Source: Candidatus Thermoplasmatota archaeon
GTDB lineage: Archaea; Thermoplasmatota; E2; DHVEG-1
Reading direction: 5' to 3'
Length of the DNA stretch: 51,796 nucleotides
Assembly: GCA_038884455.1 (NCBI GenBank)
Contig: JAWABU010000007.1
Location: 1-51,796 of the forward strand
In this document: one piece after another, positions 43,152-51,796 of the stretch
Layout: every line of letters begins with the position of its first letter
Position numbering within the stretch: position 1 is the first letter of the stretch
Translations under genes and position numbers: made by a program
The notes under the pieces: model-generated
What the model was told of the DNA's origin: nothing
Seen by the model: the letters and a program-made list of their open reading frames with translations, nothing else
Databases searched by the model: none

Positions 43152-44407
43152 AGTTCCTTAAGAAGCTCTTTCGCACGATCAAGTTTAATTTTCTTTTCTT
43201 GAATCATACGTTCTGCAATCTTTTCAATTTGATCACCTTGAGCTCCAGCCATGACTGCAATGTTTTTTGCATGAAGGCTCATATGACCTTTTTGAATACC
43301 TACTGTCGAAAGTGCGAATACCGCTGCAAAATTTTGTGCAAGGCCAAGACTACCAATGACCATTGCAAGTTCTTGTGCACTCGTCACACCAAGAATTCTC
43401 CGACAGAGCTGGGCTTTAGGATGCATGTTTGCCGCACCTCCAACAATACCAACAGCCATAGGAAGTTCAATTTCTCCAACCAGATTACCTGTATCATCCT
43501 TTGAATACGTTGTTAACGACGTATAGGTTCCATCTCGTGCAGCGTAGGCATGTGCTCCTGCTTCAACAGCACGTGTATCATTTCCAGTCGCAATCAAAAC
43601 AGCATCAATACCATTCATAATACCTTTATTATGAGTTGCTGCTCGATACGGGTCAAGGACCGCAAGTGTATACGATTCCAGAAATGCGTCCACAGCATGT
43701 GGTCCACCCATTGCTTGTTGATCAAAAACCGCTGTTGCCTTCACAAGCCGTCGATCAGCAAGATTTGAAAGTATTTTCAAACGTACTTTTCCACCAGTGA
43801 TATCTTCAAGAATTGGACCAAGAGCTTCACACATGGTATTAACCGCATTTGCGCCCATCGCATCTCGAACATCGACAATGAGATGAGCAACAATCATTTT
43901 TCCATACGGACTATCAAGAATTCTCAGTTCAAGATCGGTTGCTCCACCACCAAGACCCGTAAGTATCTTATCTTGATCATTTGCGATTTTTAAAAGTTCT
44001 TTTTTATGATGTGCTATCTTTTGTACCGCTGTTGGGATGTCGTTGACATGCAGTATTTGAAGTTGACCAATCATCAGAGGTTCTGTGCAGGTTGCCGTAA
44101 ATCCTCCTCGTATCCGAGCGATTTTTGCTGCATTGCTTGCTGCTGCAACAACACTTGATTCCTCGGTAACCATAGGTATAACATAATCTTTATTATTGAT
44201 TCTAAAATTTAATGCAATGCCCAGTGGCAGCTCAAAGGTCCCAAGAACATTTTCAATCATTCGATCCGCAGTAATAAGTTCAAGAGGTGTATCGAACATC
44301 TTGCGTTCTTGTTCAGTTAAACCAGCAAATTTTTGAATAATTTCCCGTCGTTGATTAATCGGTAATTTATAAAATCCAGAAATAGCTGATGTTTTTTCCT
44401 GATCCAT
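43148..44407 (-). CDS. hmgA: HMG-CoA reductase, class II
   Basis: 419 residues. Makes or uses mevalonate for isoprenoid lipids. Class II-like N terminus FYKLPINQRREIIQKFAGLT; conserved MIENVLGTFELPLG, TEESSVVAAASNAAK, DVRDAMGANAVNTMCEAL and NKGIMNGIDAVLIATGNDTR; catalytic His near LHAKNIAVMAG. The soluble single-domain form has no membrane anchor. The cofactor (NADH or NADPH) is not read from sequence. Class II is the less common type in archaea and is thought to have come from bacteria. Confidence 0.93.
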
Positions 44408-44501
44408 ATGCTATCGTACTCCAACTTGTTAGATTTTAATCACAGAAAACAACTCATCATTTTTATAATTGTTCCTTTGTTTTTCGATAATTGCCGAAAC
44501 T

Positions 44502-46451
44502 TTATCCTTGCGGTTGTGTTTCCCTGGTTTGAACTGCAATACCATACAAAAATGATTGCATTTCAGATCGGTTCAAAATACAACGACCAACGCCAAGATA
44601 GGTATCTTTAGCGTCAACAATCAGACATTCATCGTACGGGCGAAGCTTCGGATCACAATCGATAACAAATTTTGCAAAAACACTTTTTCCTTCATGAACG
44701 AAGGGAACTGCATCTTTTTTTACAATAACACGAAGACGTGGTTTTTTAAATGCACGATGCAATCTTTCCCCTCCGTGATATTTCAGCGTAAATAAACCAT
44801 CATGAGCACGTAACGAAACAACATGAGTATCATCGACAAGAATCATGCGAATTTTATTCGTATGCTTTGATTTTATAATACGGAGACGCCCAGCAAATAA
44901 TGCAGTACCCGCACCTCGGCCAAATTGCATATCTGCCATTGCACCGATTTTCAACTGTTCAAAAACCTCAGATGAAACTGGAGTTGCTGCTGCATATTTT
45001 TTTGTTTTAACAAGCGTAAGAAGCGATCTTCTCCTCTGCTTTTTTAGAAAAATCTCTGTTAGACGTTTAGCGAGCTCCTGTGTTTCACAATCGATGGTTC
45101 GTGGAAAAACACATTGTGCAGCAGGATACATTTCATCAAGTTCGAGGGGAATCGGCCCAAACGGAGATGCAACAACAAGATTTGCATCATATATTGATAA
45201 AATTTTATTAATGTGCGTAGTATAGGTCGTAGCATAGGGTCGCTTGGTGTCAGGAAATACTATGGTTGTATCATGTTTTTTTTGATAGTTATGCAAAAGA
45301 CGTTGATGATATCGGTATATAGTTGGCCGATGGATAGTATGATCTCCTGTGTAAAAAACTGCGTGGGTTTTACTGATTGGTTCGAATTGTTCAAGCCATA
45401 TTTTACTTTCTTTTTTTCGTAATTCTTTGAGCGCTTCGAGTAGATGAGGATTACTTGTTGCTCGTTGTTCAACAAGTTCCCAAAGACAACCCTGTTGAAT
45501 AGCATTTCTGATGTTTTTGAGCTCAGCATAGCTTACATAGAGATTATGTTGTGCAATGAGTTTAATTTGTTCGTTTTGCTCAATTGTTTTCAGTTCAGCT
45601 GCTGTTGTATGGGTGCATACCGGGCAGGTGCAAGGAAGCTCCGAAATGGTACTAAGTTGTTCTGTCCCCCATGGAAAGATAAGACGTTGATCTGCCGCGT
45701 ATTTTGCATATGCTGACGAGTCAAAAAAATCACAACCAAGCGCAACCGCAAGAGGAAAAATGAGAGGATGCCCAGCGCCAAAGAGATGCACTGGCTTTGC
45801 TGGGTTTAATCCTTGTTTTGATGCAAGAATAATTCTTGTCAGATCAGCGTACCGTTGGTTTTCCATCAGTGGAACAACGCCGCCAATCGGATAAAAATCA
45901 GCATCAAGTCTACTCATTTTTTGTGCACAGAGATATCGAAGATCTGGATATACCGATCCTTGGATGGTGCAGGCAAGAAGCATATCTTTTTTTTCAGGTA
46001 TACTTATCTGAGCTCGGCGGAGGGTTTCGTTGATCGTGGAGCGTGCTTGGTTTTTGGTTTGATTCGGTGTTCCAAAAAGGTCAAGAATGGTACCAATGTC
46101 ACTACCTATTTGTTGTTGAAATTTGACAATATGTATAGGATCAACATCAATATCTCCATACACGTAGGACTGAAATGTTCCAGAATCAGTCATTATTGGT
46201 CCATCAAAACCAACAAGAGAATGAATCCCCTGATCAAGTGCTTGATCTCGAAGATGAGGATGCTTGTTTATGATATATGAGTTTGTAATGATGATTTCAG
46301 TTCCAAAAAGTCGCTGCATCTCTTTTGGGGTGATGATCATTTTATTAAGATTGATAACTGGCATAAGCGTCGGGGTGGTAACCGCCCCATGTTTTGTAGT
46401 AAATCTACAAATTCTTCCTGCTGCATCTCGGTGTTTGATTTCAAAGGTCAT
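44502..46451 (-). CDS. tgtA: Archaeosine tRNA-guanine transglycosylase TgtA
   Basis: 649 residues, full archaeal length. Swaps G15 of tRNA for preQ0 on the way to archaeosine. Catalytic domain: MPVINLNK, nucleophile region TDSGTFQSYVYGDI, GGVVPLMENQ, VHLFGAGHP and zinc site CTCPVCTH. A middle domain (GDHTIHRPTIYRYHQ, ASPFGPIPLELDEMYP) precedes a C-terminal PUA domain (MADMQFGRGAGTALFAGR, KSVFAKFVIDCDP). Single gene in a 94-nt gap from hmgA. Confidence 0.95.
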   Translation of the reverse strand: MTFEIKHRDAAGRICRFTTKHGAVTTPTLMPVINLNKMIITPKEMQRLFGTEIIITNSYIINKHPHLRDQALDQGIHSLVGFDGPIMTDSGTFQSYVYGDIDVDPIHIVKFQQQIGSDIGTILDLFGTPNQTKNQARSTINETLRRAQISIPEKKDMLLACTIQGSVYPDLRYLCAQKMSRLDADFYPIGGVVPLMENQRYADLTRIILASKQGLNPAKPVHLFGAGHPLIFPLAVALGCDFFDSSAYAKYAADQRLIFPWGTEQLSTISELPCTCPVCTHTTAAELKTIEQNEQIKLIAQHNLYVSYAELKNIRNAIQQGCLWELVEQRATSNPHLLEALKELRKKESKIWLEQFEPISKTHAVFYTGDHTIHRPTIYRYHQRLLHNYQKKHDTTIVFPDTKRPYATTYTTHINKILSIYDANLVVASPFGPIPLELDEMYPAAQCVFPRTIDCETQELAKRLTEIFLKKQRRRSLLTLVKTKKYAAATPVSSEVFEQLKIGAMADMQFGRGAGTALFAGRLRIIKSKHTNKIRMILVDDTHVVSLRAHDGLFTLKYHGGERLHRAFKKPRLRVIVKKDAVPFVHEGKSVFAKFVIDCDPKLRPYDECLIVDAKDTYLGVGRCILNRSEMQSFLYGIAVQTRETQPQG

Positions 46452-46560
46452 ACATACACCACTACGTACCTGGAATAAAAAATGGTTTGTGTCAAAAACC
46501 TCTATATAAACCTATCTTTTATCTTTACACCTTTATTTAGTAACGATGAAACCTTAATAT

Positions 46561-47325
46561 TCATCCGATTTGAATTGGATCAAGGATTCGCCGAAGTATC
46601 GCAATAGCTGATAATGATGCCATATAACTTGATTGAGGGTTATTGGGATTTGGCATGTTTTCAATTTCAGCACGTAACCGCCCAAATCGACCATGCGCAA
46701 GTATTCTATGATTTATACGGGTTTCGACAGGATCGGCAACGATTTGAACCTTCGTACGGTCAAAACCAATACCTGCAAGTGAGAGACATGCAGCAACATT
46801 AATATTTTTTGGAAATTCTTTGACTGCATCACGTGCAGTACCTTGGAATACAACCGTCCGTCTATCAACGTCAGTACCAAGAGATTTCGGCGGTTTCGTA
46901 GTAACTAAGGTAACGCTATCAAGTTGTTCAAGACTTGCTGCATAAACACCATCAATACCGCAAACAGCTCCTGAAGGAAGATATATCTTACAGTTATTTT
47001 TCCGAGCAAGAGACCTTAACTTATCAAGAAATACATCATCAAAAAGACTACCAATACTCATAATCACAAGATGCTTTTTATGAGCAAGTATCTGCTCAGC
47101 GTATTGAACAACTGCTTCTTGAGATGCTGCCTCAAAAACAACATCAACATCATGAAGAAAATGGTCAACGGAGGTAATTCTTGCTTTTGATAGTTGTTTA
47201 CACAATTTCTGAGCAGCTGTTGGATTTTTGTCATGGAGATATATTGTTGTAATATCAGTCATATGATCAGCAGCACGTGCAACATCAGTTCCAATAGCGC
47301 CACATCCAATAATGCCGAGTTTCAT
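46561..47325 (-). CDS. nadX: L-aspartate dehydrogenase NadX
   Basis: About 254 residues. Oxidises aspartate to iminoaspartate with NAD(P)+ for NAD synthesis. NAD motif LGIIGCGAIGTDVARA at the start, then VVFEAASQEAVVQYA, IMSIGSLFDD, YLPSGAVCGIDG and NINVAACLSLAG, then HGRFGRLRAEIENMP-type ending. The ATG at 47325 puts the Rossmann fold at the N terminus; an open frame reaches 47388. It is divergent from nadC, with which it shares the pathway. nadA is not in the window. Confidence 0.93.
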   Translation of the reverse strand: MKLGIIGCGAIGTDVARAADHMTDITTIYLHDKNPTAAQKLCKQLSKARITSVDHFLHDVDVVFEAASQEAVVQYAEQILAHKKHLVIMSIGSLFDDVFLDKLRSLARKNNCKIYLPSGAVCGIDGVYAASLEQLDSVTLVTTKPPKSLGTDVDRRTVVFQGTARDAVKEFPKNINVAACLSLAGIGFDRTKVQIVADPVETRINHRILAHGRFGRLRAEIENMPNPNNPQSSYMASLSAIAILRRILDPIQIG

Positions 47326-47372
47326 AGTAAAAACCAAAACCTTAAAACATGATCCTGTTATAAAATGTATTG

Positions 47373-48200
47373 ATGACAAAAAACACAATCGCTTACTTTC
47401 TTGCTGAAGATCTTGGAAAAAAAGGTGACATTACCTCTAATGCTTTATTTCATACTGAACAAGGTACAGGCCAAATCTTTGCCAAACAAAACTGTATCGT
47501 AGCTGGTATACGAGAAATTGAAAAAGTATTTCGTTTCGTTCATTGCTCATTCCGTGCACAAGTTATAGATGGAACAGCAATCAATAAAGGTTGTATTGTC
47601 GCAACAGTGTCCGGATCTGCCCGATCTCTGTTAAAAGCTGAACGTCTTGCACTCAATATCCTTGGACGTATGAGTGGTATTGCGTCTGCCACCCATGAAG
47701 TGGTAGTCCGAGCTCATAAGATCAATCCTCATGTTCAAATTGCTGCCACACGAAAAACAACACCTGGTTTTCGCAGATATGAAAAAAATGCTGTTGAGAT
47801 CGGCGGTGGATTTTCTCATCGTTACGGTCTATTCGACGCCATTATCATAAAAGATAATCACTTGAACATTTCTGGATCTCTGGAAGAAACCGTACAAAAA
47901 ATTCGGAAAAAATATCCTAAGAGAAAAATCGAAATTGAGGTTGAAACACCTAAAGATGCACTCCGTGCTGCTCACTGTGGCGTCGAGATCATCATGCTTG
48001 ATAATTTCTCGGTACAAAAAGCCGCAGAAACAGCAAAAAAACTTCGTTCAATCAATCCACATATCTTCATTGAAATTTCTGGGAGAATCACCAAAAAAAA
48101 TATTGAAAAATATGCTCCTTTTGCTGATCGGATTTCGTTGGGTTGTTTAACTCACTCAATTCAGAACAAGGATTTCTCAATGAAGATATGGAAAAAATAA
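47373..48200 (+). CDS. nadC: Nicotinate-nucleotide pyrophosphorylase NadC
   Basis: 275 residues. Converts quinolinate and PRPP to NaMN. Seen: FLAEDLGKKGDITSNALF, LKAERLALNILGRMSGIAS, TRKTTPGFRRYEKNAVEIGG, IIKDNHLNISG, IEVETPKDALRAA and IMLDNFS. The ATG at 47373 follows a TATA-like CTTAAAAC about 28 nt upstream, so leaderless; the shared intergenic space with nadX is only 47 nt. Confidence 0.94.
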   Translation: MTKNTIAYFLAEDLGKKGDITSNALFHTEQGTGQIFAKQNCIVAGIREIEKVFRFVHCSFRAQVIDGTAINKGCIVATVSGSARSLLKAERLALNILGRMSGIASATHEVVVRAHKINPHVQIAATRKTTPGFRRYEKNAVEIGGGFSHRYGLFDAIIIKDNHLNISGSLEETVQKIRKKYPKRKIEIEVETPKDALRAAHCGVEIIMLDNFSVQKAAETAKKLRSINPHIFIEISGRITKKNIEKYAPFADRISLGCLTHSIQNKDFSMKIWKK

Positions 48201-48304
48201 GACGACTTTTAAAAAAAATCTCACATCACAAAAAATCCACTTTGATGTTTCCAGTTGTATAGGAAATGTTTAAAAATTAAATCTGCTTTACTATATTGAA
48301 AAGA

Positions 48305-48316
48305 ATATATTAAAAC
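48305..48316 (+). promoter_or_regulatory. ftsZ promoter TATA
   Basis: ATATATTAAAAC, predicted start near 48335, giving a leader of about 40 nt with ribosome binding site GGAGGG at 48361-48366. Confidence 0.4.
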
Positions 48317-48374
48317 AGTATTCTTTGAGGTGGGATTAAGTAATAATTATTAAGAAGGATGGAGGGCACTATTC

Positions 48375-49541
48375 ATGAAAAAGATTATTGAAGATGTTAT
48401 TGCTGCGAACGCTGCTGTTCAAGACATTGACAAAATATGTGAATCGGAAAAACCAACTGAAGACGAGAAAAAAACAGGAAAAACTGACAAAACAAAAAAC
48501 ACCATGAAAATTGCTGGCGTCAAAGATGATGAATTAGAAGAAGTTTTAGCAGGTTTAAAAACAACAATTAAGGTTGTCGGGTGCGGTGGAGCTGGAAGTA
48601 ATACTATAGCACGATGTTTTGAATCAAACATCGTTGGTGCTGAGTTAATATCAATTAACACCGATGCACAACATCTTCTCCTATCACCATCACCTCATAA
48701 AATTCTCATCGGACGTCATCTAACTCGTGGACTTGGTGCTGGTTCCCTCCCGCAAATTGGCGAAGAAGCTGCACGAGAAAGCGAACAAGATATCAGAAAC
48801 GCGATAACTCCTGCAGATATGGTGTTTGTCACGTGTGGTCTCGGCGGGGGAACAGGAACTGGCTCTGCCCCAGTGGTTGCTCAAATCGCAAAAGAATCAG
48901 GAGCACTCACTATTGGCGTTGTTACGACACCGTTTGGAGTAGAAGGATCAGTTCGAGCAGATAACGCAGAGTTAGGTCTGCGACGGCTCAGAGAAACCTG
49001 TGATACAGTTATTGTAATTCCCAACGATAAACTCCTCGAGATCGTCCCAAATCTTGCACTCAATGCTGCGTTTAAAGTTGCAGATGAAGTACTCATGCGA
49101 TCAATCAAAGGGATAACAGAAATGATCACCATGCCTGGATTGGTCAACCTTGACTTTGCAGATTTAAAAACAGTAATGAAACGTGGCGGTGTTGCTATGA
49201 TCGGTCTTGGCGAAGCGGAAGGTGAAAATAAAGCGGTCAACGCGGTATTAGAAGCGTTAAATTCACCACTTCTCGAAGTCGATATCTCCGGAGCCACAGG
49301 TGCACTGGTAAATGTTATCGGTGGAGACGATATGACGCTTGCAGAAGCCCAGCAGGTTGTCGAAGAAGTCTATGCAAAAATCGACAAAAACGCTCGTATT
49401 ATCTGGGGAACAACTGTTGATCCGAAGCTTCGTAAAACGATACGTACAATGCTTGTCATAACTGGTGTTAAATCAAAACAAATCCTTGGTCCAAGTCATC
49501 GAACTGAAGAATCAGGGATCGGAATCGACGTAATCACATAA
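48375..49541 (+). CDS. ftsZ: Cell division GTPase FtsZ
   Basis: 388 residues. Tubulin-like GTPase that forms the division ring. [14 protein letters not shown] near residue 65, the tubulin signature [10 protein letters not shown] near residue 160, and the T7 loop [12 protein letters not shown]. The first 60 residues form a charged extension before the fold. The C terminus ends GIGIDVIT shortly after the fold, without a long linker. GGAGGG lies 8 nt before the ATG. The following secE-spt5-rpl11 order is common in archaea. Confidence 0.96.
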   Translation: MKKIIEDVIAANAAVQDIDKICESEKPTEDEKKTGKTDKTKNTMKIAGVKDDELEEVLAGLKTTIKVVGCGGAGSNTIARCFESNIVGAELISINTDAQHLLLSPSPHKILIGRHLTRGLGAGSLPQIGEEAARESEQDIRNAITPADMVFVTCGLGGGTGTGSAPVVAQIAKESGALTIGVVTTPFGVEGSVRADNAELGLRRLRETCDTVIVIPNDKLLEIVPNLALNAAFKVADEVLMRSIKGITEMITMPGLVNLDFADLKTVMKRGGVAMIGLGEAEGENKAVNAVLEALNSPLLEVDISGATGALVNVIGGDDMTLAEAQQVVEEVYAKIDKNARIIWGTTVDPKLRKTIRTMLVITGVKSKQILGPSHRTEESGIGIDVIT

Positions 49542-49593
49542 TATATATTTTTACATGAACCACAGGAAAACGGTGCAGAAAAACAAGCATATT

Positions 49594-49607
49594 ATTTATA
49601 TATATCC
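49594..49607 (+). promoter_or_regulatory. Promoter of secE-spt5-rpl11
   Basis: ATTTATATATATCC, predicted start near 49625, about 22 nt before the secE start. Confidence 0.45.
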
Positions 49608-49646
49608 TACTCTTTGACGCTTTCGTACATAGTATAGGTGTTACCA

Positions 49647-49901
49647 GTGGAAGAAAAACCAGGAATTATCCAAAAAGCATGGCAATTGCAGCAAAAAATT
49701 GAAGCACGACAGCAACGGATCGGCAAAGGAAAATACGGACGAGTCTTGATGATGGCACGGAAACCAACCACTGAAGAATATGAAAAATCACTAAAAATCA
49801 CAGGATTAGGCATTATCATAGTTGGAGCACTCGGTTTTGTTATTTATATCATACGAGAAATTGTCGCCCCATGGATTCTCACGGCATTAGGTTATAAATA
49901 A
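49647..49901 (+). CDS. secE: Preprotein translocase subunit SecE (Sec61 gamma)
   Basis: About 84 residues. An amphipathic helix (RVLMMARKPTTEEYEKSLKI) leads to one membrane segment (IIIVGALGFVIYIIREIVAP), the usual archaeal SecE design. The GTG at 49647 is chosen because AGGTG is 6 nt upstream; a GTG at 49638 is the other choice. The next gene is spt5, 21 nt on. Confidence 0.9.
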   Translation: MEEKPGIIQKAWQLQQKIEARQQRIGKGKYGRVLMMARKPTTEEYEKSLKITGLGIIIVGALGFVIYIIREIVAPWILTALGYK

Positions 49902-49922
49902 TTGATAGGTTTGGGAACAATC

Positions 49923-50432
49923 ATGGAAAATACCAATTTTCAACCACCTCTTGAAGAAAAATCACGGTTGTTTACCGTTAAAACACAAGTTGGAAAGGAA
50001 CAAAACTGCGCCGACTTAATCAACAGCCGAGCGAAAAAATCAAAACTAAATATCCCAGCAATCCTAGTAACTCCTGAACTTAGAGGCTATATTTTTATCG
50101 AGGCTTTTGATGAGGAACTTATTAAAAATTTAATCAAAACGATTTCCTACGCTCGGAACATGCTTGAAGGTGAGATTCCCATTGAACAAATCGAACATTT
50201 TCTAACCCCCACGTCAGCTGTTGCAAAAATCACTGAAGGAGATATCGTCGAAATGGTTGCAGGACCATTCCGAGGTGAAAAAGCAAAAATTACCCACATT
50301 GATTATAGTAAAGAGGAAATTACGGTTGAACTGCTTGATTCACTCGTTCCAATTCCTATTACTGTTCGAGGAGAACAAGTGCGAATCATTAAACGTAAAG
50401 AGGAAGAAGGTAAAAAAGAAGAGGTAAAGTAA
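49923..50432 (+). CDS. spt5: Transcription elongation factor Spt5 (NusG-like)
   Basis: About 169 residues: NGN domain ([28 protein letters not shown]) and KOW domain ([19 protein letters not shown]) with a Lys/Glu-rich tail. Binds RNA polymerase as Spt4/5. The ATG at 49923 is preferred to a TTG at 49902. It ends 1 nt before the rpl11 ATG. Confidence 0.95.
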   Translation: MENTNFQPPLEEKSRLFTVKTQVGKEQNCADLINSRAKKSKLNIPAILVTPELRGYIFIEAFDEELIKNLIKTISYARNMLEGEIPIEQIEHFLTPTSAVAKITEGDIVEMVAGPFRGEKAKITHIDYSKEEITVELLDSLVPIPITVRGEQVRIIKRKEEEGKKEEVK

Positions 50433-50433
50433 C

Positions 50434-50910
50434 ATGGCTGAAAAAGTAGAAGCACTCGTCGATGGTGGAAAAGCAACTGCTGCTCCTCCACTTGGCCCAG
50501 CTCTTGGCCCACTTGGTGTTAACATCATGCAAGTAATCAACAGCATCAACGATAAAACCAAGCAATTCCAAGGAATGAAAGTACCGGTAAAGATTATTGT
50601 TGATCCAAAAACAAAAAATTTTGAGATTGAAGTCGGTACCCCGCCTGCATCAGCATTGATACTAAAAGAGGTCAAAGCGGAAAAAGGTTCAGGAACTCCT
50701 TCAAAGACAAAAATTGGGAATATCACAATTGATCAGGCGATCAAGATTGCAAAAATGAAAGAAGCAAGTCTGCTTGGAAAAGATCTGAAAAATCGAACTA
50801 AAGAAATCATTGGAACCTGCACATCAATGGGTGTAACTGTTGAAGGAAAAAAACCAACAGAGGTTATCCAAGCGATCAACAAAGGGGAATACGATTCAAA
50901 ATTCAGGTAG
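50434..50910 (+). CDS. rpl11: Ribosomal protein uL11
   Basis: 158 residues. [20 protein letters not shown] with [13 protein letters not shown], the conserved uL11 start, then [10 protein letters not shown] and the C-terminal RNA-binding domain ending [18 protein letters not shown] lies 8 nt before the ATG. uL1, uL10 and P1 genes, which often follow in archaea, are not here: the next gene is on the other strand. Confidence 0.97.
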   Translation: MAEKVEALVDGGKATAAPPLGPALGPLGVNIMQVINSINDKTKQFQGMKVPVKIIVDPKTKNFEIEVGTPPASALILKEVKAEKGSGTPSKTKIGNITIDQAIKIAKMKEASLLGKDLKNRTKEIIGTCTSMGVTVEGKKPTEVIQAINKGEYDSKFR

Positions 50911-50987
50911 CCTCCACTTTATTATTCAAACACCTACACTTTTTCCATTCAAATAATCATTTTTTATGAGAAAAAAATGGATCAAGG

Positions 50988-51695
50988 TTAATGAAAGTTT
51001 GTCTGAAGCAACTCGATATTAATATTTTTCAGAGAGGGAAACACTTCTTGAAAGTTACCTGATAGTTTTATAATTGTTCCTGCGGCGGGTGCATAGTAAT
51101 AATGCGCAAGTCCCCCAAGGATCGAAACATTATAACAAGTATAGGTTCCTGCAGGAACAGTAACATTCTCTGTTGAAAAACAGGAAAAAGCATACGGTAT
51201 TTCAGGAATTGAAAAGCGATTCCCGATACCTAACGCATGTAATGTCTCATTGATATAAACAATGGGCAGCAGTGCAGCTATTTCAGGAGGTAATAACTCA
51301 TATCCAAATCGGTTTGCAAGTTTGTTGACCACGTCGAGAATTTTGAACCAGATGGATTGAAGATTTCCATTGATGGTAAAATTAGTCGCACTCAGATTCC
51401 AAGTACTACCTGTATTAAAAGGAAAAGATAGAAAACAAAAGGGCTTTTCAAAATGTGTCGAAAGTGACACTGTAAGCGGAACAGGAATCACCGGCAAAGA
51501 AAACGGCAGATGAACATACGGTTGATGATAAACGGTAACTCGAAGACGATCTTTAAAAAATAACCTGAAATCTTGCACACCAAGATTTGCTTTTTTAACG
51601 ATAATTGTACCTCCAAGGTATGCCGATGAAAACGTTACTGTCATATTAATTGGGCCATCACCAAAATCAACATTGATATCACTTACTCCACTCAC
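50988..51695 (-). CDS. Secreted-type beta protein, unclear 5' end
   Basis: 235 residues from a GTG at 51695, beta-rich with Asn-Xaa-Thr/Ser sites, which suggests an extracytoplasmic place. The C-terminal part (NVTVPAGTYTCYNVSI, HYYYAPAAGTIIKLSG) resembles the lipocalin-like domains of archaeal surface proteins with the pattern VPAGTF..Y and YYSP..G.I.K. There is no signal peptide in this frame after the GTG. An in-frame TGA lies 48 nt upstream, preceded by a hydrophobic stretch in the same frame. It may be truncated or misread. Confidence 0.5.
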   Translation of the reverse strand: MSGVSDINVDFGDGPINMTVTFSSAYLGGTIIVKKANLGVQDFRLFFKDRLRVTVYHQPYVHLPFSLPVIPVPLTVSLSTHFEKPFCFLSFPFNTGSTWNLSATNFTINGNLQSIWFKILDVVNKLANRFGYELLPPEIAALLPIVYINETLHALGIGNRFSIPEIPYAFSCFSTENVTVPAGTYTCYNVSILGGLAHYYYAPAAGTIIKLSGNFQEVFPSLKNINIELLQTNFH

Positions 51696-51740
51696 GGCTT
51701 CATCCCGAAATAGATAATTAAGGAAGAAACATTCATTTTT

Positions 51741-51796
51741 TCATTGGATGGGACGCGCAAAGAAAAGGATTAATCCAACAGTTGCGAACCATGTGA
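51741..51796 (-). other. Possible partial hydrophobic coding end
   Basis: In the same frame as the 235-residue gene, the minus strand reads TWFATVGLILFFARPIQ then stop. This could be the C terminus of a membrane protein from outside the window, or the signal peptide of the downstream protein split off by a stop codon. Too short to decide. Confidence 0.25.

Noticed and set aside
48419-49297. Long open frames on the strand opposite ftsZ
   Set aside because: They are mirror frames of a highly conserved gene; the sequences are low in complexity and show no family marks.

Overview
The window is archaeal and AT-rich. Its markers are an archaeosine tRNA-guanine transglycosylase, an archaeal-type aspartyl-tRNA synthetase, Trm56, 4-phosphopantoate--beta-alanine ligase, a PAC2 proteasome chaperone, RtcB, the archaeal taxis adaptor CheF, Spt5 and SecE. 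The block ftsZ-secE-spt5-rpl11, the pyrBI pair and a PGF-CTERM-type surface protein suggest a euryarchaeal lineage. A class II HMG-CoA reductase would fit Thermoplasmatota or Archaeoglobi, but I cannot place the genome further. Many genes have a TATA-like box about 22-30 nt before the start codon, which suggests leaderless mRNAs. Others, notably the che genes, have strong GGAGG/GAGGTG ribosome binding sites.

Layout. 1-9.3 kb is accessory: an IS200-type element with GC-rich structured ends next to a coding remnant, a YghO-like acetyltransferase, a methyltransferase, a flavin reductase, a DUF5678/retropepsin pair, a decayed DDE insertion sequence with terminal inverted repeats, a lipoprotein and a PGF-CTERM-like protein. 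9.3-11.2 kb holds tRNA-Val(CAC), Trm56 (no standard start codon), an HD protein and tRNA-Leu(GAG).

11.2-20.9 kb is a complete taxis operon on the minus strand, transcribed cheF-cheY-cheB-cheA-cheC-cheC-cheC-cheD-cheR and followed by a triple-PAS protein. CheB carries two receiver domains. 21.0-27.4 kb holds two cysteine-rich proteins of unknown function and the [NiFe]-hydrogenase maturation genes hypF / hypDEAB, without hypC. 27.4-34.7 kb returns to signalling: an MCP with a structured leader, CheW, bacteriohemerythrin and a small helical protein, then a five-PAS cytosolic histidine kinase with a single-domain response regulator.

34.7-51.8 kb is mostly housekeeping: aspS, the CoA-pathway ligase, PAC2, rtcB, a helix-hairpin-helix protein, pyrBI, class II hmgA, tgtA, nadX/nadC (divergent), ftsZ, secE, spt5 and rpl11. 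It ends in a secreted-looking protein whose 5' region carries an in-frame stop.

How they fit together. MCP, CheW and hemerythrin could feed oxygen or redox information into CheA. CheY and CheF would then reach an archaellum encoded elsewhere. CheR, CheB and CheD tune receptor modification, and three CheC proteins remove phosphate from CheY. No CRISPR array, no replication origin and no hydrogenase structural gene is visible. All assignments rest on reading motifs by eye; no database search was run.
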